A stretch of 7,639 bases of DNA, taken from Acidobacteriota bacterium. GTDB lineage: Bacteria; Acidobacteriota; Terriglobia; Bryobacterales; JACQDG01. The translations under genes were made by a program, and so were the position numbers. The stretch is taken from positions 1-7,639 of the forward strand of contig JACQDG010000237.1 of the NCBI GenBank assembly GCA_016201185.1, in the 5' to 3' direction. The notes under the pieces were generated by a model that saw only the letters and a list, made by a program, of their open reading frames with translations, had not been told where the DNA came from and searched no databases. Shown here in pieces: positions 4,838-7,639 of this stretch. Position 1 is the first letter of the stretch. Each line of letters opens with the position of its first letter.

Positions 4838-6984
4838 TGAATGTAGCCCAGAGACCTGAGCCGCTCCAGCGTTTCCTTGTTCAGATTAGATGGGCCGCCG
4901 CTCTCCGCGTGGACGGTATCCAGCCATTGGTCCAGCCGCGCCTCCAGCTCTCTGGAAACCCCGTCACCCGCACTGTACAGGTTGCGGGTTTCATCCGGGT
5001 CCTTGGACAGGTCGTAGAGTTCCCGTTTGCCGGCTGTCGAATGGACGAACTTCCAGTAACCGGCCACGAGCGCCCTTTCCACGCGGTTGAACCGGGGGTG
5101 CAGGTTGAGAAGCTTGAGTCCGGGAAAGCATTCGCTGATGACAAATCTGGGGCCTCCGGAAGCGAGCTGGCGCAGGCTCTGGCCGTCAATGCCCCTGGGG
5201 ATCTCCAGCCCCAGCACGTCCAGAACAGTTGGCAGGATATCCACCAGGCTGACGGGCTCTTCCACGACCACCTTCGGGCCGGTATGGGGGTACCGAATCA
5301 ACAAAGGGATGTGCACCAGGTCTTGATAGACGGAGATTCCGCCGTGCCCAAGCAGGTCTCTGTCTCCCAATGCTTGGCCGTGATCCGAGGTAATAATGAT
5401 GAGAGAGTTCTCATACAGGTGGAGTTCTTTCAGCCGCCGGAACAGATTGCCCAGATGAAAATCAAGGTAAGCGATGCCGCCATCGTACTGGGAAAACAGA
5501 TCTGCTTTTTCTCTTTCCGTTATCTTTGTCACGAGCTGGTTCACGTCCCTGGTCAGCTCCCCGCGGCTCGTGGGGCTTGCGTTGTCCTCCTTTCCCGGGA
5601 ACAAGGTGTCAAATGGCGGAGGAGGAAGCTGCGGCTCGTGGGCGTCCATGTAGTTGATGAACAGGAAGAAGGGAGCGGGGGCCTGGCCCGCTTGAGCGAG
5701 TAAGGGGTAGACCCGGCGGTTGATATCCTCAGCTCTTCTAAATGGGGAATTGCGTTCGGAATCAGGCTTAGAGAGATCCCACGAGATTCTGCGGAAACCT
5801 TCCATGAGGGTAAACGGTGGAAAGGTCGCAGGCAAGAGGGGCGTTCTCGCCACAAAATAATAGGTGAACCCTTGAGGAAGACCGAGCTCGCGAACCAGAT
5901 AAGCTGAGTTGGCCACCACGCCCATGGTCCGATATCCGTTTTCGGACAGGATCTCGGCCAGAGTGTGGAACTTGTCGGCAAGGGGAGAACCGCCGGATAT
6001 TTGCGAATGCCCGCCGGGCTCACTGACATGTGCTCCGTGGCGCCGCGTGTAAAGCCCGGTGAAGAGCGAGGCGTGGCTGGACAGGGTGATATCCGAGGGT
6101 GCGATGGCCTGAGAGAAAAACGTCGCTTCTTGAGCGAACTTTCTTAGAATGGGTGTGGTGTCTCTCTTGTACCCGTAAACAGAGAGATGGTCCGCTCGGA
6201 CTGTGTCCAGGGTGATCAGGATGACATTCGGCCGCGACACGTCCGCGGTCGCCTGCCCCGGACTGAAAGCGAGAAGGACAGGCCAGTTTTCCAGGTAATA
6301 AGCAGCCCCCAGAACGATGGCAACCACCCCAGCCAGGCGGACCAGGGACTTCCAAGGGAAAACGGGCCGGCTTTCCGGCGTCCTGCTCCCGGATTCTTCC
6401 GGCGCGCGCCGTAGGAGCCGACCAGCGAGGCAGACAGCAAGCAGGTAGATCAGGGAGGCCCCGGCCCGGGTCAGCGTCGAACTATGTACCAGTAAATCAT
6501 TAGTGATCCAAGGAAGACCCAGCAAAAGAAGGCTGAGGCTCCACGGGTTCAGCAGAAAACCCAGTTGTCCCCCACGAGAGCCGCTCCATGCCAGCGCCGC
6601 GCTCAGCAAGATCGCAACCGCCAACCGAATCCAGGCTGACAGCCCAGGCGGCGACAGGACGGCCATGTTGATGGCCAGGGCCCAGATCAGTGTGAACAGG
6701 GCGGCCGCAGAGAGCAGTCTCGTGGGGTCTCTGTCCCGCAAGGCCTGCATTCGCCGCGCCGCCAACTCCAGGGCCAGCCCGCTAAGTCCTCCCAGAAGCA
6801 GTCCCACGATTGGGTAAACAGCGAGGAACAGAGCGGCCTGCCGCCACTCGGGCGGGGTTACAGAGAAACTCTTCTGCCAGAGGCGGGGAAGGATGGAAAG
6901 AAAGCAGCATTCGACGGCGGCATAGGCCGTCCACGCCATCACGCCCTGAACGGCGCCGGCAACAACTTTTCTCCAGCAGATCAT
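4834..6984 (-). CDS. Membrane-fused alkaline-phosphatase/sulfatase-superfamily enzyme, copy B (complete)
   Basis: A 716-residue paralogue. I place the start at ATG 6984 (MICWRKVVAG), which overlaps the stop of copy A and matches the start of copy C. The frame is open to another ATG at 7074, but those 30 extra codons lie out of frame within the end of copy A. Membrane helices lie at about 10-30, 50-73, 90-110, 118-134 and 147-160, plus two more at about 175-190 and 213-230 that copy C lacks; both counts are odd, so topology is preserved. Catalytic features: NVILITLDTVRADHLS with D260, SDITLSSHASLFTGL with T300 as presumed nucleophile, FINYMDAHEP (442-451), and TSDHGQALGD with D534/H535, where Gln replaces the usual Glu after HG. 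GHGG follows (H547), then GIDGQSL (598-604) and ELYDLSKDPDETRNLY (655-670). Formylglycine signatures are absent, as in copy C. It is likely an extracytoplasmic phospho- or sulfo-ester enzyme; the substrate is unknown. Confidence 0.88.
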   Translation of the reverse strand: MICWRKVVAGAVQGVMAWTAYAAVECCFLSILPRLWQKSFSVTPPEWRQAALFLAVYPIVGLLLGGLSGLALELAARRMQALRDRDPTRLLSAAALFTLIWALAINMAVLSPPGLSAWIRLAVAILLSAALAWSGSRGGQLGFLLNPWSLSLLLLGLPWITNDLLVHSSTLTRAGASLIYLLAVCLAGRLLRRAPEESGSRTPESRPVFPWKSLVRLAGVVAIVLGAAYYLENWPVLLAFSPGQATADVSRPNVILITLDTVRADHLSVYGYKRDTTPILRKFAQEATFFSQAIAPSDITLSSHASLFTGLYTRRHGAHVSEPGGHSQISGGSPLADKFHTLAEILSENGYRTMGVVANSAYLVRELGLPQGFTYYFVARTPLLPATFPPFTLMEGFRRISWDLSKPDSERNSPFRRAEDINRRVYPLLAQAGQAPAPFFLFINYMDAHEPQLPPPPFDTLFPGKEDNASPTSRGELTRDVNQLVTKITEREKADLFSQYDGGIAYLDFHLGNLFRRLKELHLYENSLIIITSDHGQALGDRDLLGHGGISVYQDLVHIPLLIRYPHTGPKVVVEEPVSLVDILPTVLDVLGLEIPRGIDGQSLRQLASGGPRFVISECFPGLKLLNLHPRFNRVERALVAGYWKFVHSTAGKRELYDLSKDPDETRNLYSAGDGVSRELEARLDQWLDTVHAESGGPSNLNKETLERLRSLGYIQ
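6232..6465 (-). other. Two-helix membrane segment present in copy B, absent from copy C
   Basis: These 234 bp encode residues 174-251 of copy B: one hydrophobic helix (about 175-190), a charged Arg/Glu/Pro-rich loop (about 191-212), a second helix (about 213-230) and a linker to the catalytic domain. Copy C joins its equivalents of R173 and P252 directly. Arg CGG codons stand at both ends of the segment in copy B, and copy C has a single CGG at the junction, consistent with a microhomology-mediated event. Loss in C is more likely than gain in B, but the matching part of copy A lies outside the window. Confidence 0.75.
6981..6984 (-). promoter_or_regulatory. ATGA stop/start overlap, copy A to copy B
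   Basis: Identical arrangement to the B/C junction: ATG of copy B (6984-6982) shares bases with TGA of copy A (6983-6981). The conservation of this junction supports 6984 rather than 7074 as the start of copy B and suggests coupled translation along the array. Confidence 0.85.
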
Positions 6985-7639
6985 TGAATGTAGCCCAAAG
7001 ACCTGAGCCGCTCCAGCGCCTCCTTGTTCAGCTTGAATGGCGCGGGCGTCTCCGGAGGAACGGTTTGGAGCCACTGGTTCAGCCGAGCCTCGAGATCTTT
7101 CGAGGCGCCGTCATCCGCGGTGTACAGGTTACGCGTCTCATCCGGATCCTTGGACAGGTCGTAAAGCTCCCGTTTCCCGGCCGTCGAATGGATGAACTTC
7201 CAGGAGCCGGCCACCAGCGCCCTTTCCACGCGGCGAAACCGGGGATGCCAGCTAAGCAAGCGCTTCCCAGGAAAGCATTCGCTGATGACGAGCCTCGAGC
7301 GGCCAGAATCTGGCTTTTGCAGGCTCCGGCCGTCGAGATCTTTGGGAACCTCCATCCCCAGAACATCCAAGACTGTAGGCATGATATCCACCAGGCTGAC
7401 AGGCTCGTCCGCCACTTCCTTCCTTCCGGACTGGGGATACCGTATCAGTAACGGAATGTGCACCAGGTCCTGATAAACGGAGATCCCGCCATGATTGCAA
7501 AGGTTCCTGTCTCCAAAGGCTTCTCCGTGATCCGACGTGATGATGATGAGCGAGTTCTGGTACAGACCCAGTTCCTTCAGGCGATGGAAGAGATTCTCCA
7601 GATGAAAATCGAGGTGCGCGATGCCGCCGTCGTATTGCG
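6981..7639 (-). CDS. Alkaline-phosphatase/sulfatase-superfamily enzyme, copy A, C-terminal part (5' end beyond right edge)
   Basis: The last 218 residues of a third paralogue; the frame is open to the right edge (first full codon at 7637), so its membrane domain and nucleophile are not visible. A GTG at 7463 is an internal Val (in DLVHIPLLIRYP), not a start, because the upstream codons match copies B and C. It begins QYDGGIAHLDFHL and contains TSDHGEAFGDRN with the metal-binding Asp-His pair (visible residues 36-37). It continues with NHGGISVYQD, where Asn replaces the Gly of GHGG in B and C, then DLDGRSL, ECFPGKRLLSWHPRF, ELYDLSKDPDETRNLY and a C-terminal LRSLGYIQ. It is clearly homologous over its whole visible length but more distant from B and C than they are from each other in several blocks. 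It is first of the three in transcription order. Confidence 0.88.
   Translation of the reverse strand, partial: QYDGGIAHLDFHLENLFHRLKELGLYQNSLIIITSDHGEAFGDRNLCNHGGISVYQDLVHIPLLIRYPQSGRKEVADEPVSLVDIMPTVLDVLGMEVPKDLDGRSLQKPDSGRSRLVISECFPGKRLLSWHPRFRRVERALVAGSWKFIHSTAGKRELYDLSKDPDETRNLYTADDGASKDLEARLNQWLQTVPPETPAPFKLNKEALERLRSLGYIQ

Larger units (their letters stand above)
2957..7639. repeat. Head-to-tail tandem array of three sulfatase-like gene copies (third partial)
   Basis: The starts of copies B and C are 2147 bp apart and each unit runs from ATG to the overlapping TGA, so the gene itself is the repeat unit with no spacer. Near-identical stretches flank each junction. For example, the first ~200 bp of the two visible 5' ends differ at few positions, and all three 3' ends encode LGYIQ. 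Divergence concentrates in an internal segment and in two in-frame gaps of copy C. Identity by eye is high at the ends, consistent with fairly recent duplication or gene conversion. Confidence 0.85.

Noticed and set aside
2957..6984. Calling copies B and C arylsulfatases
   Set aside because: They belong to the superfamily, but the CxPxR/SxPxR motif needed for formylglycine is absent, so the specific name is unsupported.
6985..7074. N-terminal extension of copy B to an ATG at 7074
   Set aside because: These 30 codons come from an alternative frame of the conserved end of copy A and give no membrane or signal sequence; the ATGA junction at 6984 matches the one at 4837.
6981..7463. A short separate gene starting at GTG 7463
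   Set aside because: The frame continues upstream to the window edge with residues matching copies B and C (TSDHGEAFGD), so it is the end of a truncated longer gene.
2957..7639. Tandem repeats as a mobile element or integron-like array
   Set aside because: There is no transposase, terminal inverted repeats, target duplication or recombination site; the repeat unit is simply the gene.

Overview
The window is GC-rich bacterial DNA, densely coding, with six recognisable genes and one short intergenic gap (74 bp, 1715-1788). There is no rRNA, tRNA, CRISPR array, insertion sequence or phage gene. The gene families (polyprenyl-phosphate sugar transferase, GT21-like glycosyltransferase, rhomboid protease, membrane-fused PF00884 enzymes) and the protein style suggest an envelope-polysaccharide or glycolipid locus of a high-GC diderm. 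Acidobacteriota is my best guess, but the sequence alone does not prove it.

Left part, minus strand: a membrane-bound polyprenyl glycosylphosphotransferase (1714 to 296, GTG start) is followed 10 bp later by the first 95 codons of a rhomboid intramembrane protease that runs off the left edge. Divergently, on the plus strand, a GTG-initiated GT2/GT21-type glycosyltransferase (1789-2982) starts 74 bp from the sugar transferase. Its 3' end overlaps the end of the next, convergent gene by 26 bp.

Right part, minus strand: three tandem paralogues of a polytopic membrane protein fused to an alkaline-phosphatase/sulfatase-superfamily catalytic domain (PF00884). Transcription order is right to left: copy A (partial, 7639 to 6981), copy B (6984 to 4834, 716 aa), copy C (4837 to 2957, 626 aa). 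Each junction is the same four-base ATGA stop/start overlap, so the repeat unit is essentially one gene with a period of 2147 bp between the starts of B and C. The copies are very similar at both ends and in the catalytic blocks, but differ sharply in one internal segment. Copy C has lost 14 residues near its C terminus and lacks a 78-residue segment, containing two predicted membrane helices, that copy B has.

Main functional point: although these proteins would usually be named sulfatases, neither copy with a visible active site has the Cys/Ser-x-Pro-x-Arg formylglycine motif or the GKWHLG-type second signature. Both have Thr at the nucleophile position, as in lipoteichoic acid synthase and phosphoethanolamine transferases. 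With the N-terminal membrane domain, this makes phospho-headgroup transfer or phosphodiester hydrolysis on a lipid or glycan at least as plausible as sulfate hydrolysis. I infer that the locus builds a lipid-linked glycan or glycolipid (sugar transferase, GT21-like enzyme) that the tandem enzymes decorate or trim outside the inner membrane.
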